From Naematelia aurantialba (Eukaryota > Basidiomycota > Tremellomycetes > Tremellales > Naemateliaceae): DNA of 64,000 bases. This document shows positions 34,063 to 46,404 of this stretch, in pieces. A model generated the notes under the pieces. The model ran no database searches and had not been told where the DNA came from. It worked only from the letters and a program-made list of their open reading frames with translations. Made by a program: the position numbers and the translations under genes. The stretch's first letter is position 1; each line of letters begins with the position of its first letter. The stretch lies in contig JAKFAO010000007.1 of NCBI GenBank assembly GCA_021527695.1, forward strand, positions 310,001 through 374,000, written 5' to 3'.

Positions 34063-34348
34063 ATCGTGTGAAATAAAGGTAGTAGCGTAGATTATAAGCC
34101 CTTTGCCACACAGTCAATTCAGCAGGCACCTTTCTGTTGCACTGTCTGGCTACGATGCTCGAGGACGGGTCATCACAGCAGAGTCGGACGAGCCCATTCC
34201 GGAGCTTGTGAGCGGCCTGATGAGCTCTGTAACGGGCTAAATATGGGGAAAAATACCAAAGAATCGCAGAGCGAGCGCCACTGCCCACAGTTAATCGCGT
34301 GTCGAATTTCACGCGTCTGATTTGTCGATCCCTCACGCCAGGTGGCTG

Positions 34349-37213
34349 ATGGCTCGTATGGCTCGTGCAGCCGCGATGCGCCGGCGGGAAAAATCAGAGT
34401 CTGTGTACACCGTCTCTGGTTCGGACGGTGACGGTGACAGCGACAGCGACTTTGGCACGGAGGGTGTCAAGTCCGAGTCGGAGTCCGAGGCTGCAGAAGC
34501 GGAGGGCAGTGGAAGCTCTTCGTCTGTGAGCGGCGCGAAGCGGCGGCGGGTGGTGCGCAAGCGCACGGCGATTGAGGGATCCAGGGGAGGCAAAGCGGCT
34601 AGCCGGGTCGATGGGTCGCGACTGCCGAGGGGACGGGGCGCAGCGGGAGCTGGACGGGCGACGGTGTCGGCGTCGGCGTCGGTGTCGGTGTCGGAATCGA
34701 AATTGGAGGATCTGGAAGATGGGCCGAGCATCGCCATCGTGCGGTCGCACGGGCGGTCGTGGCATGGTATCGAGGACGTCGCGGTACGTCAGCAGGGACT
34801 GCTGGAGTGGTTTGAAGGTGTGCGGTGAGTCTAGCCAGTGTCCTCCTCGCCATGGCACCTCTTCCATACATCGTCCCGCTCTCGTACATCTGCACCTCGC
34901 CAATGCTAGCGCACTCGCCTACCTACACGCACGCTCAGTATCGAATACGCAGGTGGCGGGCTGACGAAACCAGCGAGAAGCGGGGCATGCCCTGGCGGAA
35001 AAGATACGACCCGTCGCTGAGCATGGCGGAAAAGGGGCAGAGGGCGTACGAGGTGGGTACAGTCCTTGGGTATCCGTAGCTGGCACGATACGGAATTGTC
35101 GTGGGAAATCGCGATCCCAGAGCTGATGAACGCAGATATGGGGTGGGTCCTGGCGCCGACTGGGCTGACAGGCAGTGAGCGAGGTCATGCTCCAGCAGAC
35201 CCAGGTCGCGACGGTACGTCACGATCACCTTCACATGCTCACTCCTCGACTGTCCACTCCTTCAAATACTGGACAATCACATACTCGCATACTCACTCGT
35301 CCGCCCCATCGCCTCGTCAACTTATCTTCTGGTGCCGTGCCCCGTCTGCGATCCATTCTTCAGTGCATCTCGCGATCTCTGAGTCTGACCGATAATAGGT
35401 CATTGCATACTGGACGAGGTGGATCGCCAAGTGGCCCACGATCGCCGACCTTGCCAAAGCCGACATTGAAGTGAGTGCACCCGCAGGCCAGAGCTGACGA
35501 GCAGGAAGTCAACGCTGCGTGGCGTGCGTCTCCTGCTTTCGCAGATGTCAGGGCTGCGATAGGTGGCTGGTGCTGATTCGGTAGGCGGGCTGGGATACTA
35601 TCGCCGAGCGCGGGCGCTGCTGGCCGGCGCGAAGACGGTCATGAGCCATGCGAAATATAACGGTATGTTCTTGCCCATTTACGTCCCACATCGGCTTCAT
35701 CGTCTTGTGCATCTGCCACTGCCGTCGGGCGGCATCTTCCCCACCTGTCACCTGATGTTTCCGCCTCAAGCTGAACCTCACTGCCAGGACGCCTGCCGGA
35801 CGATCCTGCAGTGCTGGAGAAAGAGATTGACGGAGTGGGACGCTACACAGCTGGTAGGTCTCCCTCCCTGCGAAGCTGACACCAGGCGCGATCTGCTCGA
35901 TGGCATATGGCGTCCAGGCGCCGATCGTGAGTCCCGACCTTGCAGATCTCACACTGATATCAAGGTCGACGGAAACGTTCATCGGCTGCTTACGCGGCTG
36001 CTGGCTGTGCACGCCCTGCAAACTGCGCCGCGGACCACCAAATTCCTGTGGCAGGCGGCCGAGGAGCTGGTGCACCGTCTTCCTAGTGGACAAGACGGCG
36101 CAGCCGGGGACTGGAACCAGGTTGGTCGTTGGTCCGTGTTCTGCACATGATCGCTGCTGACCGCCGCACAGGCGCTCATGGAGCTGGGAAGCCAGGTGTG
36201 CAGACCTGTGAATCCTGATTGCGCGAGTTGCCCATTACAATCAAGCTGCAGAGCTTTCAAAGAAGTGAGGCTCTTGACCGATGATTATCGGGTCATACAT
36301 ACCTAGTTCTTCCAGCTAAGTTGCAAATATTCCCGGCCCCACTCCCAGGCTCCAAAGTCGACTAGTCGGATTATGCTCATGACACGTCGCAGCTGTCACG
36401 CCCGCCAGCCCCACCGTCAGACACCTCGGAGCCATGTGATCTATGTGCGCCGATTCCGGCCAGTGCGGAGACCAGCGTCATACCTAATGTGATGGTCTTC
36501 CCCATGCGCAAGGACAAGAAAGCATCGAGGGTGGAAGAAGAGGTCGTCAGTGTCGTCGAGTGGAGGGGCGATGGCGGCGGCGAACGTCGATGGTTATTCA
36601 CGAAGCGGCCAGATAAGGGTGAGAGCGTTGACCGGCCTCGAGCTCCAGCTCATCACCATGCCCAGGCCTCTTGGCCGGCCTGTTCGAGCCGCCCACCACG
36701 CCACTTGCCTCCCCTCCATCCGCGGACACCCGCCTCGACGTATCCCTCACTACAGTGTCCGATCTGCTCGAGCTCCCCCGTCCTGTCCTTGTCGAGTCGG
36801 TGATCCACAAGGAAATAGGCAGTATCCCACACATCTTCTCACACATCAACATGACGTACCATATCCTGCACCTCGTCTTGTCGCCCTGCTCTGCGTCGGC
36901 AACCGCCTCGGCCGCGTCAGTCCCGCAGATCTCGGCGACAGGACGGGAGCGCGGCGCCGTGTGGCTCGACGAAAAGGGCGTGGAGGGAGCCAATGTGGGC
37001 ACGGGCGTGAAGAAGGTCTGGGCAGAGGTTTACGGTGCTTGGGGGAAGGTTGACGGTGCCGGCCCTAAGCCTAATGGTAAGAGAACGGAGAAGGGGGTGA
37101 ACGGGGCGAACAAGGGGGCGAAGAGGGCCAAGCGCGCGGACAAGGAGGCGCTCAACGGCGGCAAGGTCGTTAGAAAGATCATGATGCCTTTGATGCCTCG
37201 GGTGGTTGGATAG
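34349..37213 (+). CDS. MutY-type adenine DNA glycosylase (MUTYH homologue)
   Basis: Removes adenine mispaired with 8-oxoguanine in nuclear and perhaps mitochondrial base excision repair. The N-terminus is disordered and acidic with a basic KRRRVVRKR patch. Spliced landmarks: SWHGIEDVAVRQQGLLEWFE, RGMPWRKRYDPS, IWVSEVMLQQTQVATVIAYW (catalytic Glu), EEVNAAWRGLGYYRRARALL, a helix-hairpin-helix (DGVGRYTAGAICSMAYG), APIVDGNVHRLLTRLLAVHA (catalytic Asp), ALMELGSQVCRPVNPDCASC with PLQSSC (4Fe-4S cysteines), EPCDLCAPIPA, then a NUDIX-like C-terminal domain (MVFPMRKDKKASRVEEEVVS, KRPDKGLLAGLFEPP, HIFSHINMTYHILHLVL). Many exons are tiny, including a 7-nt exon at 35136-35142 and a 19-nt exon at 35505-35523. 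A start upstream at 34322 lacks an ATG. Confidence 0.9.
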
Positions 37214-38520
37214 CGCTGCGATTTGGCATGTTGCTGCATTTCACCTGTACCAATAGAGTTGGCGTGGCTGCTGCAGTCCTGTGAGAACATGCAGTTGGCA
37301 CGGCACGCAGTAGGCGGTTGTCCCATGTCCGCAACCACGAACAGTACGAACAGTCGATGAGCCCGCAGAACGATAGGTGGATTCCCAAGAAAGCGTCCAT
37401 CCACATACGTCACTTTTCCTGCCCTACGCGAATGCTACTTGATCACGCGCGAGTTGTCGCGTCTTTGCGACATGCACATTGGCCCCCTGCGGCTCCATCT
37501 ATGCCCAGAGTAGAGTACTGGCGTATAACCTCATCGCGCATAACCTCATCTTGCGCCATTCAGAGCCATGCCCGAAAACAACAAATCCATCTACCTCAAC
37601 CGCCCAAAAATTCCAGATACCGCCTCGATCCTCACGAATCCGCACGATTCACGAATACCCTCCCCGATTGGATTAGTATCCCCCTCTTGTGCATCTGCAA
37701 CGACCGCTACGACCGCTGGGGATAAGATAACAAGACACCGCGGGAGCTGATCGGCCATGTCGCCATGTCGCAATCAAAGCTCGCCATTGTGCATGGCCTT
37801 CTGTCGCCCTCGTCCTCTCACGCGCGGGTGGTCGTCGTCTGGTGATATTCTAGTCTCGTGGCCAGGTCCCATCCCATTCCCCGTGCGATCGGCAGGCACA
37901 TGATGTAACTCTCCGTTCATGCTCCTCCCTCCCTCCCTTTGGCCCTGTGAGTACCGCACAACTTTGCATCCATCCCGCAGAGATGGGATACATCCCCCAG
38001 CCACGACGGTCGCCAGACTTTTTCGGTGGAGTGCATAGCACAGAAATGGATGGCACGGGGGAATCCCCAGGCACTGACGTCATTCCGGTGGAGGTTGCGA
38101 GCGATGGCGTGATTATGGCGACAGGTTAGTGGCTCGGTTCATCGACGACATCTGGAATTAATTGTGGATGTTAGCACAACTTGCTCTTTGTTAGCATTCA
38201 AACCGAGCAGCGACAGCGTCGCAGCGCAGAGCGGAGCAGAGGTGCGAGAGGGCGGGAGAGCGGGAGCGGGAGAGCAGAGAGGAAAGAGGAGCAGGCAAGA
38301 GGAAAAAGTTCAAATTGTACAACGATGAGCAATCTGTCAGACAAGAGCCCATCAGCCAGCTCGCCATAGTTTGTGCTTTTTCCAGCATTCATTCTCACTC
38401 TATTAACTCTCACACACATACTACATAAGAGGGACCAGCGTGTACTGAGCAGCCGATCTCTCTTGTTCCTTTGACCCAGAGGCTGAGTGACACCGGGAAA
38501 CACGGCAACACCAGTCCAAC
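37214..38520. promoter_or_regulatory. intergenic region upstream of the sulfate permease
   Basis: 1.3 kb between the MutY stop and the sulfate permease start, both rightward. No convincing gene. Small features: a direct repeat 'gcgyataacctcatc' at 37521-37550 and a purine stretch at 38240-38310 (gagagcgggagcgggagagc). It is long enough to hold an extended promoter, which would suit a nutrient-controlled permease, but no specific site was identified. Confidence 0.4.
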
Positions 38521-41029
38521 ATGGTCACCTACTCCAACGTCAAGCGCCGTGTGCAAAACTACCTCGGCATCGACGACTCGGAGCCCAAGAGCGTGTCTGC
38601 AGAAGACTGGATCAAAGAGCAGGCTGCGGCCGTGGGACCGTTTGTGCGTGGCGACGGATTCACAGAGGAGAGATGCCGAGGCTGATGCGGCATGACAGGC
38701 CCGGGACTACCTCAAAGGACTGTTTCCGTTCATCCAATGGGTGCCGCGGTACAACCTCACCTGGCTGCTGGGTGATCTGATCGCGGGCATCACGGTCGGC
38801 ATGGTGCTCGTGCCCCAGTCGCTCTCGTATGCCAAGATCGCCGAGCTGCCCGCGCAGTACGGCCTGTACTCGTCGTTCATCGGCGTGCTCTCGTACGCCT
38901 TCTTTGCCACCTCGAAAGACGTCTCGATCGGCCCAGTGGCCGTCATGTCCCTCGAAACCGGCAACATCATCACAAGCGTCATGGACAAGTACGGCGACCT
39001 CTACACTGCCCCCGAGATCGCCACTTGCCTCGCCTTTATCTGCGGCTTCATCGTCCTCGGCATCGGTCTCTTGCGCGTCGGCTTCCTCGTCGAATTCAGT
39101 GAGTAGAGCGCTTGAGCACCACATGCATCCACATTGTCAGTCACTGACAAAGTCTAGTCCCCCAACCTGCAGTGTCCGGGTTCATGACGGGCAGTGCGCT
39201 GAACATTGCCGCGGGCCAAGTACCTGCGCTACTGGGGCTTGCCAAGCGGTTCAACACCCGTGCCGCCACGTACAAAGTCATCATCAACACGCTCAAGAAT
39301 CTTCCCCACTGCAGGTGAGTCACCTGGCGCCTGTTGAATTTTTCGGCGGCGGGATGCTCATGTGCCTAGCCTCGATGCTGCATTTGGGATCTGCGCACTG
39401 GCGATGCTGTACGGGATCAAGTGGTTCTTCTCCTGGCTGCCGAAGCGGTACCCTAGGCTGGAACGCCCGGCATTCTTCGCCCAGGCGCTCCGGCACGCCT
39501 TCGTCATGGTCCTCTTCACGATCATCTCGTGGCGGATCAACCTGCACCACACTGCCTCGCCGCGTGTGGCTCTGGTGGGCACGGTGCCGTCTGGCCTGCA
39601 CGCTGTCGGCCAGCCCAAGATCACCAAGCAGCTCTTGGCGGCGATCGGGCCGCACATCCCCGTCGCGACCATCATCCTGCTTCTCGAGCACATTTCGATT
39701 GCCAAGTCCTTCGGCCGGCTGAACGGGTACAAAATCAACCCGAACCAGGAACTCATCGCCATCGGCGTCAACAACACGATCGGCACGCTGTTCTCGGCGT
39801 ACCCGTCGACCGGGTCGTTCTCGCGCTCGGCGCTCAAGTCCAAGTCGGGCGTGCGCACCCCGGCCGCCGGTATCCCGACCGGCATCGTCGTCCTCGTCGC
39901 GCTGTACGCTGTCGCACCCGCGTTCTACTGGATTCCCAACGCCGCGCTCTCGGCCCTCATCATCCACGCCGTGGCGGACCTCGTCGCCTCGCCCAAGCAG
40001 TCGTTTGGGTTCTGGCGCGTCTCGCCGTTCGAGTACGTCATCTTTGTCGGCGCGGTCCTGTGGTCCGTGTTCTACACGATCGAGTCGGGCATCTACTGGT
40101 CCCTCGTGACCTCTGTCGTGCTGCTGCTCTTCCGCATCGCGCGGCCCAAGGGCCACTTCCTCGGCCGCGTCCGCATCCGGCCCGAAGGCGCCGTCACCGA
40201 CGAGTCGGCGACCCGCGACGTCTACGTGCCCCTCGGCTCAGCCGGTGGCATCACCAACACGCAGGCGGTGGTCGAGCCGCCGCCCCAGGGCATCATCATC
40301 TACCGCTTTGAAGAGTCGTTCCTCTACCCCAACGCGTCGTACATCAACGACAAGCTGGTGGAGCACGTCAAGCTGCACACGCGACGCGGCAAGGACTACA
40401 CGAATATCCCCAAGGGCGACCGACCGTGGAACGACCCGGGCCCCAAATCCAACCAGTCGGCCGAGCTCACCGCGGCTGAAAAGGCCAAACCCCGCCTCCG
40501 CGCCGTCATCCTCGACTTTTCGGCCGTGGCCAACCTCGACACGACGGGCGTGCAGAACCTCGTCGACACGCGCAAGGCGGTGGAGAAGTGGGCGGACCGG
40601 TCCGTCGATTTCCACTTCTGCGGCATCCTCTCCCCGTGGATCCGGCGCGCCCTCATCGCCGCGGGCTTCGGCACAGGCCACAGCCAGGCGCAGCACCTCG
40701 CGCTCGAGATCGCACCCGTCGTCCCGCAGGACGACAGCCTCGCCCCCGCCGACCGCGAGCGCCAGGAAGAGGAGCGCCTCGAGCGCGACGAGCGCGACGA
40801 GGCGTCCAGCGGCAGCGGGTCCAGCTTAGACGTCAAGCGCGATCTCGGCGTGTACACCGGCGAGGAAAAGGATGGCGGGGACGTCGAGGCGGGCGGACGC
40901 CGTGCGGGCACCGGTGCTGGGCGGCGCAGCGTCGAGAGCCTGCCGCTTCTGGATCGCGCTACCCCCTTCTTCCACTTTGATCTCGCCGACGCCCTCGCCT
41001 CGATCGACCACTCCAAGCACGCAGACTAG
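38521..41029 (+). CDS. sulfate permease, SulP family with STAS domain
   Basis: Plasma-membrane sulfate uptake, first step of sulfur assimilation. Four exons (38521-38643, 38699-39098, 39158-39314, 39370-41029) total 2340 nt, or 779 residues. Landmarks: YLKGLFPFIQWVPRYNLTWL, then the SulP signature region LLGDLIAGITVGMVLVPQSL SYAKIAELPAQYGLYSSF, SGFMTGSALNIAAGQVPALL, EHISIAKSFGRLNGYKINPN, QELIAIGVNNTIGTLFSAYP STGSFSRSALKSKSGVRTP and further membrane helices to about 40140. The cytosolic STAS domain follows (LRAVILDFSAVANLDTTGVQ). The acidic C-terminal tail ends DALASIDHSKHAD. All splice phases agree and the length matches fungal Sul1/Sul2. Confidence 0.93.
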
Positions 41030-41041
41030 GAGACGGGACCG

Positions 41042-41097
41042 GGCGTTGCGTAGTGTAGTCTGTTTTCTTGGCGTTGCGTAGTGTAGTCTGTTTTCTT
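41042..41097. repeat. perfect 28-bp tandem duplication
   Basis: Two identical, adjacent 28-bp copies (41042-41069, 41070-41097), beginning ggcgttgcgt and ending gttttctt, 12 bp after the sulfate permease stop codon, so in its 3' UTR. Confidence 0.95.
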
Positions 41098-41719
41098 GCC
41101 CGTCTGTTCCCCGTTTCCTGGCAACCGAGGCGAGTCGACCGGGAGAGCGGTGCGGGTAGACGAGTAGAACGGTTTAGGGTTGGTTTCGTTTGGGCTTTCG
41201 TTAATCAGCATTGGTATTCGTACTCGTCATTTCTGTCACGCAAAGCATATGAGCACGTATAACGCATGAAACGTATCAAGATAGCTGGGACAGATCTGAT
41301 CTTTGCACATCTTTGCACAATGTCGAAGGGTGCGAAAACAAGGGGCGCACTGTCCCTGTCCCTGCTGATTGTCGGAATCGGGGAGCAACAGCAACCACTC
41401 AGCGAGGCAATGTCGGCGGGCCAAGGACTCAAGAAAGTGTGAGAGCCTCGGTGATTGTTGCGACAGAGACTCCAGCAAGTTCAGTACGTTTGGTGCGTGG
41501 GTGGGTACCTGTGGCTCTGTAGGCTATGTCGGGGACTGCTATTGAACGGCCGTTGGTAGGCATCACTGAAGCTGTGGCTGTGGCTACTGCAACAGCACAC
41601 CGTCGGCGAGCATGGTCAGCGGCGGAGAAGCTTCATCAGCACGATCGGGCGGCCAGCAGTAAGCGGTGCAGGGTATACAATGCATGATAGCCAGTCCGGC
41701 GGCTTGATTTTCCTTCCCC

Positions 41720-41820
41720 TTGCCTCTTGCCTCTTGCCTCTTGCCTCGTGCTCTTGCTCCTTGCTCAGCTCTTGCTCCTTGCTCAGCTCTTGCTCCTTGC
41801 TCAGCTCTTGCCCTGGCCGC
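41720..41820. repeat. minisatellite between convergent genes
   Basis: First four units near 'cctcttg' (41718-41745), then three copies of an 18-bp unit 'ctcagctcttgctccttg' (41763-41812 region). The array lies in the ~880-bp stretch (41030-41912) between the sulfate permease and Sec61 gamma 3' ends. The rest of that stretch shows no gene. Confidence 0.8.
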
Positions 41821-41912
41821 GTGCTCCTTTGCCTTTGCGCCTTGTCCTTGCCTGTTTCGCAGCACCACCTACGCACCCCGACCTCAATCTGGACGACATG
41901 GACGACATGTCC

Positions 41913-42819
41913 CTACGCTCCACCGCTACGAGACGTCAGCGTTCATTTGCACAAGAGAGGATCCCGGTGGGTGTGTATCGCTCTGGCCAAGAGACAGAAG
42001 GGGGAGAGAAGAGCGGGAAACCGGGTCCGTACTGAGCAAAGCAGTATTGCCCTTTGCCCTTGGCCCTGGCCATGTTGGAAAGAGACTTTGGACGTACACG
42101 AGGATATTGTTACTGCACGCGAGTCAGCTATCACCACGCGTACGAAGTAGTGCACCGTGGCAGCGACGTACATGGGGATATGGATCAGCTTGACAAAGTA
42201 GCCGATAAAGCCCATCACTGCGAACCCGATGGCGACGGCTTTGCACAGCTGGATGTACTCTGAGAAAAGTCAGTACAACGTCGGCGAATCCACACCATGC
42301 CGGCGCGGAGGACGCCAGCAGTCAGACCGCGGCCGGCGCTGGACGGGTCCTCGAAACGAGGCGAGGCGTGCCGAGAGAGAAGCAAGAGGCAGGTGTTCGA
42401 CTCGGACGAGACGCAAATACGACGCGGGTTTGGCAGGACAGGGCGCCGAGCATTATGTGGGAGAGGAGATGACAGGAGAGAAGATGGCTGGGAGGGGATT
42501 GAGGCGTAGCGCCAGAGACAGGACTTACCGGCTCGTGTGGGTTTTGTACACCGGTTGACAAACTACTTGCGTCAGGACATTTCCGACTGAGTACTCGGAG
42601 CGCAATGACAAACGACGCTTCACGGCGAGTACAGTGGTACGAGGCTGGATCACCGAGAGGGAGATACGAGGCTGGAGATACAGAAATGGACAAAGAGCTT
42701 TAGGCAGCAAAGAGAAAAAGCATATTCCACGTCGAGAAGAGGGGCAAGGTACACACCAAAGTACCCTCTTTGACGAATTGTTGAGGGATCTCAGCGAGCT
42801 CTCGGACCTTGTCTGACAT
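41913..42819 (-). CDS. SSS1: protein translocation channel subunit Sec61 gamma (Sss1)
   Basis: Tail-anchored subunit of the ER Sec61 translocon. Five exons (42757-42819, 42529-42562, 42172-42259, 42098-42112, 41913-41925) total 213 nt, giving exactly 70 residues plus stop, the family length. It reads [70 protein letters not shown]. The single C-terminal helix, the KPTR(x)E motif and the INNILVGGA end are typical. The last two exons are only 15 and 13 nt. Each was placed because it completes the invariant C-terminus with correct phase and has AG/GT borders (branch CTGAC before the last). Confidence 0.93.
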
Positions 42820-43118
42820 GTCGATGAGATGGACGGTGTTGAGAGGGTGTTAAGAGGGACTTCGAGGTCGAGTCGAGCAGAGCTTCGAGTGTACGATTGC
42901 ACGATTCGAAAGTGTTAGTGTACAGAGAGAGCGTGGCAAAGTGAAATTGGTGGCGGGACCATTTCGGCGATTGACGCTGCAGTACCGGTACTTCGGCATT
43001 TGTGCGTCGAGGACAATGAGATGTATATGCATGGTAATATCCCTATGAGCAGCCGCTGCAACGCCGAAATGCCTAACACGCCGCAATGCCTAACATGCCT
43101 GCACGCCCTCACACCCGC
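42820..43118. promoter_or_regulatory. Sec61 gamma promoter / COQ5 3' region
   Basis: 299 bp between the Sec61 gamma start and the COQ5 stop, both leftward. No other feature seen. Confidence 0.4.
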
Positions 43119-44545
43119 TCAGGCCTTGACGCCAAACCACGCCGTTGCGATCCCATTCGTATAATCAGTCCATGCGCCGCCCTTGCCCTCACGCATTTTC
43201 CCCGTTTCGAAACCCGCATCGCGCATCCTGCATCCCTCACTTAGCTTGATACCATCATGGGCACATAGTTTCTGCAGTCTCAATGTGTGAACCAGACTTA
43301 CAGTTGGGCGAATTCGGGCTGGGATGGGAACCGCTCGATCGACTCGATGAGGTACTGGTATGACTCTGAGTCTCCGGCGAGGACCTTGCCCATGATCGGG
43401 ATGAAGGAGAATGAGTACTGGCGGTAGATCCTATTCCTCGTCAGGCGGGTCGCAGTTTGAGGAATGGAGAACCAGTCGAGGGACGAGGGGACGGGACTGT
43501 CTGAGGTGGGGGATGAGAGAGTTCGGCGAGGAACAGTGGAAACAGAGCGAAGAGTTTTGGAAGATTTGAGCGCGCCGCTTACTCTCGGAAGAGCGGGTTG
43601 GTGACCTTTCCAAACTCCAAAACGCCAATCTTGCCTCCGGGCTTGAGCACGCGGTAGGCCTCGCTCAGTACCGCAGGGAGCGAGGTGCAGTTACGGATCC
43701 CAAAGGCGATGGTGTACAGGTCGATCGAGTTGTCGGCAATGTGAGCTGGGAGGGACTGCGCATTGCCATGAGTGAATGAGATCTGCGGGGCTGCGCTCCG
43801 TCAGCCATACCGCCACACTTTGACATCTGCATCGTTGAGCCCGTATCCAGCGCAGAGGCATAGAGCCAGCCGAAGCCGCGGCGAGAGTATTTGCAAGACT
43901 GACAGTTGTAGTAGAGTGTCTTTGCGACCCGTTTCCTTCCCTCATCAAGCATTCCCTGGTTGAGATCGACAATCTCCACCTCGATATCGCGGCACGCAAA
44001 TTTCTCTCTTGCACGATCCAAGATGCGCAGCGCAATGTCTCCCGTTCCCCCCGCCACGTCGAGGCACTTGAACGGTGCTCGTGGAGCTGCCGCAGGAGAA
44101 GCAGATGGGGAGTTGGGATTTTGATGCAGCGACGCTGGAAGACGAGGGACGAGCGAAGTGACGAATGAGTCTTTCCATAATCGATGGATCCCAAGTGACA
44201 TGGTATCGTTCATTAGGTCGTACTTTGATGCCACAGACGAGAATACCGATCCCACTACACGACGCCATTACCGTCAGTACTTGTGCGCCACCATTTAGAG
44301 GAAGCCTGACCTAGCGTCTCTTTCTCCTCGTATGGCACCTCCTTGAAGCCAAAGTGGGTGGTGCGGGAGCTGCTTGGCCCAGGCTCGGCGGCGTCCAACG
44401 GAGGATAAGCAACCTTTGGCTCGCCGCGTGAGCTGGGTGTCGAAGTCGACGCTGATGTCGATGCAGCTCGCGCTGCGACGCGCACATACTTTGACGACGT
44501 CGGAGCTGCAGCCGCACCGCGCAATACTCGCAGTTTCAGTGACAT
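43119..44545 (-). CDS. COQ5: ubiquinone biosynthesis C-methyltransferase COQ5, mitochondrial
   Basis: SAM-dependent C-methylation of the demethoxyubiquinol ring at the matrix face of the inner membrane. The N-terminus [20 protein letters not shown], followed by [14 protein letters not shown], is a presequence. The UbiE/COQ5 fold follows: [45 protein letters not shown], the SAM motif [117 protein letters not shown] and AGFETGKM. It ends [11 protein letters not shown] at 43119. Motif order and length fit the family. Confidence 0.93.
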
Positions 44546-45076
44546 TGTGATTCAAACGCGTTCCGTAATTGGGACCTCTCAACCGTCTGCGGATTCTAAG
44601 CCAACGTCCACTTGCGATACCTTGCGATGCAGTCGACCCAGAGTAGTCGATGCAATCACCGAGACTCGACACGACGCTTTCTCTGCCCTTGCGGATGCCG
44701 CAACAGGGATGTGATGCAAGATGTCAAAGAGGTGGAGTCATCCGGGGAACCACGCAGTTGAAAATGATGCACGGGGTTTTCGGTTCTTGTACCCTGTCCT
44801 GTATGTTTCGGTATCCCCCCACCACTTGCTCTTTGTATCTTGTCGAGTTTTTGATGTATTAGAATAGCCGTCACGTAGTCTTCCACACTGCCGCCCTGTG
44901 TGAGAGACCCCACGATACACGAACTAGATCGACTGTAGACCAACACGACTAGACGACGAGGCGGCGGCCGAGAGCTTATCGGACATCGAATTGCCAAGAA
45001 TCAAGAGATCGCACGAGCTTCGATATTACAAACTCCTCGTCCTTACATCACTGCTTCGATTAGATACTCGCGCGCC
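44546..45076. promoter_or_regulatory. divergent promoter region, COQ5 / secreted protein
   Basis: 531 bp between two divergent start codons. Both promoters must lie here. No element was assigned. Confidence 0.5.
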
Positions 45077-46404
45077 ATGCCAACTGCGAGGTCTGCGCTG
45101 TTCATATTCGTCGCGACCCAGCTTCTCGCCTTCTTCCCCGCTGGCGCCGCATCACCAGGACCTCTCGGCGTTGCGCAGCCCCGACGGCATGCCGGGGACG
45201 ACCTACCCAGCCTGTCGCAGAGGGACAGCGCAGGCTACAATAACCCCAATGCTACTGGAGGATCGATGCTGACGGTGAGCTGATATGCCGACGCCATGCG
45301 CCTGTAGGGTGGAGCCGAGCTGAGATATGTAGGTTGTCAATGGCACGTATCCAGCTGGTCTGGGCGAACCACTCAACGTCATCCTCTCGGCCAATTCAAA
45401 CGCGGACGTCCTGGTGACGGGCACAGATGATGGCGGATTCTTAAACTACATGCTGTGCGTCCCTGCTCCTGCCCTGCTCCTGTCCTACTCCTGCCCTGCT
45501 CCTGTTCTGCTCCTGCCTCGCTCCTGCCCAGCTCCTGCTGTCCCCGCTCGACCCACTGACCAGTTCAGATCCGCGTTCATGGGCGAAGAGTGCTTGGGGC
45601 AACATCTTGGTGTTTCCCAGATGGCCAACCTCGGCGACGGTCAGGGCAACGTCTCACAGATCGAGGAACTGCGGTGGGACTTTGGTAATCCGTACATCGG
45701 TACATGTCAGGAAACATTTCAGGGCGGACTCCACCTCCGGTACTGGGTGCAAGAGACGACAGGAGCGTACTTTATGGCGACCTCGATCGAGCTCGGAGCA
45801 TCCGAGGATCATGATATCGTCACTGATGGGTACGTACCAATGCGCAAGGATGCCCAAGAAAGTGTCCAAAGGGACAGCACGCTGAATATCGGCCATTAGG
45901 TATAATCTCGGACGAGATTACCTCGTCGGGAATCTGACGGGCATACAAGTCGCCTCGTATAACGTCACCAACCAGACGACCTACTCGGGCACTAGTACCT
46001 ATAAGAACTATACCTACAAGACTGACGTGCAATACGTCTCCGGACTGCTTGCAAATTCGAGTGGTGAGTCCGTATTTGGGCTGCGAGCCCGCACTGTCTC
46101 GTTCGTGCTGATGATCTCTTAGATGGCATCAACCACTACCTTACGTGAGCGGATCGGATTTTGATACATCCATTGGTAAACACTGATCGGATTCAGCGTC
46201 GAGACATCAAGCGAGCCTGCGATCGATGGCCTGGTGGCGGTCTTGACTGTGGACATTTTGAGTCGCCCAACATCGTACGCCTATCGTCTGCATGAAGATT
46301 CGCTGGCTGATCGCTACCACAGAGCCGCAGTGTCGCTGTACCACGCTTCGATTTCCACCATCCTACTGCTAACAACCATGGCCAGTATCTTCATGCTCGC
46401 TTGA
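45077..46404 (+). CDS. secreted, probably GPI-anchored protein of unknown function
   Basis: Signal peptide (MPTARSALFIFVATQLLAFF), a possible dibasic propeptide site (LSQRD), then a conserved-looking extracellular core: VVNGTYPAGLGEPLNVILSA, NADVLVTGTDDGGFLNYMLS, ECLGQHLGVSQMANLGDGQG, QETFQGGLHLRYWVQETTGA, YNLGRDYLVGNLTG, KTDVQYVSGLLANSSDGINH and IDGLVAVLTVDILSRPTS. Several N-glycosylation sequons are present. The last intron (about 46281-46328) joins TS to AAVSLYHASISTILLLTTM ASIFMLA, a hydrophobic end typical of a GPI signal. The pattern is common among basidiomycete secreted proteins, but no activity is known to me. One intron (45456-45568) is made of CCTGCTCCTG-like repeats. Confidence 0.75.
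45456..45568 (+). repeat. repeat-filled intron of the secreted-protein gene
   Basis: 113-nt intron (donor GTGCGT, acceptor TTCAG) whose core, about 45465-45540, is seven or eight imperfect copies of 'cctgctcctg'. On the sense strand it is pyrimidine-rich. Confidence 0.8.

Noticed and set aside
37318..37750. Overlapping small open frames between MutY and the sulfate permease
   Set aside because: None has protein-like composition, neighbours or motifs; treated as intergenic.
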